From contig OX359191.1 of assembly GCA_947172415.1 (NCBI GenBank), positions 6,758,001-6,822,000 on the forward strand: a DNA stretch of 64,000 bases, read 5' to 3'. This DNA comes from Chondrosia reniformis (Eukaryota; Porifera; Demospongiae; Chondrillida; Chondrillidae). The position numbers and the translations under genes are program-made. Below are positions 63,901 to 64,000 of this stretch, piece after piece (the stretch's first letter is position 1; the number at the start of each line of letters is the position of its first letter). The notes below the pieces were generated by a model. It saw only the letters and a program-made list of their open reading frames with translations. It did no database searches and was not told where the DNA came from.

Positions 63901-63993
63901 CATATATACCCACTGTATTTAATTTGTGATGTGCTTCTTGCTTGGTAAGGAGAGTGCATTCACAAGTTGATCCACTTGAGAATGTTTCTTTAG
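60989..63993 (-). CDS. Second receptor tyrosine kinase, 3' half (ectodomain outside window)
   Basis: Exons in gene order: ~63914-63993, 63670-63723, 62750-63073, 62474-62541, 62109-62262, 61777-61983, 61409-61494, 60989-61181. Phases are continuous. Kinase landmarks are GEGQFGEV, VAVKRL, the hinge IFIAMELASNGDL, HRDIAARN, LADFG, WTAPEA and PPPPGCPKKIYRIMVQCW. The protein ends LQKIYIHRI. The juxtamembrane exons differ from the neighbour gene and lack its NYVNV and YYENP tyrosine motifs. Exon sizes from the kinase start onward match the gene at 50954-58793 almost one to one, so the two are tandem paralogues. The uppermost exon start is tentative because it is close to the window edge. The transmembrane segment and ectodomain are not in the window; a NIDO domain is expected by homology but not seen. 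Confidence 0.85.
63135..63345. mobile_element. MITE-like element, GGTCTTCTTCAG family, copy 3
   Basis: Begins AGAATAAAGATTTCTTCTAA, then CTTATCTTTTGAAAGGATCA and CGACTTTTAGAGCGTCTAAA. It has the interior CCCCGAGGGTCTTCTTCAGT and ends with the inverted AGCTCTAAAAGTCGAAAGAT and CCTTTCAAAAGATA. This is the most complete copy in the window. It lies in an intron of the second RTK. Confidence 0.8.
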
Positions 63994-64000
63994 CTATATA

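Noticed and set aside
1..64000. tRNA or rRNA genes
   Set aside because: I looked for tRNA arm motifs (GGTTCRA-type) and conserved rRNA stretches and found none convincing.

Overview
The window looks like an intron-rich, AT-rich invertebrate nuclear genome, most likely a demosponge. This is inferred from short GT-AG introns, a tandem pair of sponge-style receptor tyrosine kinase (RTK) genes with an unusual ectodomain, and dense small inverted-repeat elements. No database search was possible, so the species is not claimed. Exon models below were built by hand from splice signals, phase continuity and protein-family fit.

Layout. 1-2.1 kb: last three exons of an unrecognised + strand gene. 4.4-5.2 kb: single-exon - strand gene for a type I membrane protein with a TNF-receptor/EGF-like cysteine-rich ectodomain. 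5.5-21.35 kb: a 12- or 13-exon + strand gene for a secreted right-handed beta-helix protein of the pectate-lyase-3 type, head to head with the previous gene. Its large introns hold minisatellites, MITE-like elements and, at 17.2 kb on the - strand, a sequence that folds as a hammerhead ribozyme. 23.7-24.2 kb: a second, secreted paralogue of the cysteine-rich protein. 24.2-26.9 kb: AT-rich spacer. 26.9-28.6 kb: patchwork of fragments copied from RTK genes. 28.7-49.6 kb: a satellite array of about 173-bp monomers, interrupted four times by a near-identical 1.2-kb element that carries an intact 129-codon ORF. 49.6-50.6 kb: more RTK 3'-end duplications. 50.95-58.8 kb: a complete 15-exon - strand RTK gene (signal peptide, NIDO domain, Cys-rich stretch, transmembrane helix, tyrosine kinase; 857 aa in my model). 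61-64 kb: the 3' half of a second, tandem RTK, whose ectodomain lies beyond the window.

The common thread is local duplication. The cysteine-rich proteins, the RTKs and the satellite/element blocks are each paralogous sets. The two RTKs are mosaics of nearly identical and diverged exons, as expected after exon-scale gene conversion. RTK-derived fragments lie on both sides of the satellite array, so the array probably expanded inside an RTK cluster. The items most worth follow-up are the hammerhead motif, the ORF-bearing element amplified inside the satellite, and the NIDO-RTK architecture.
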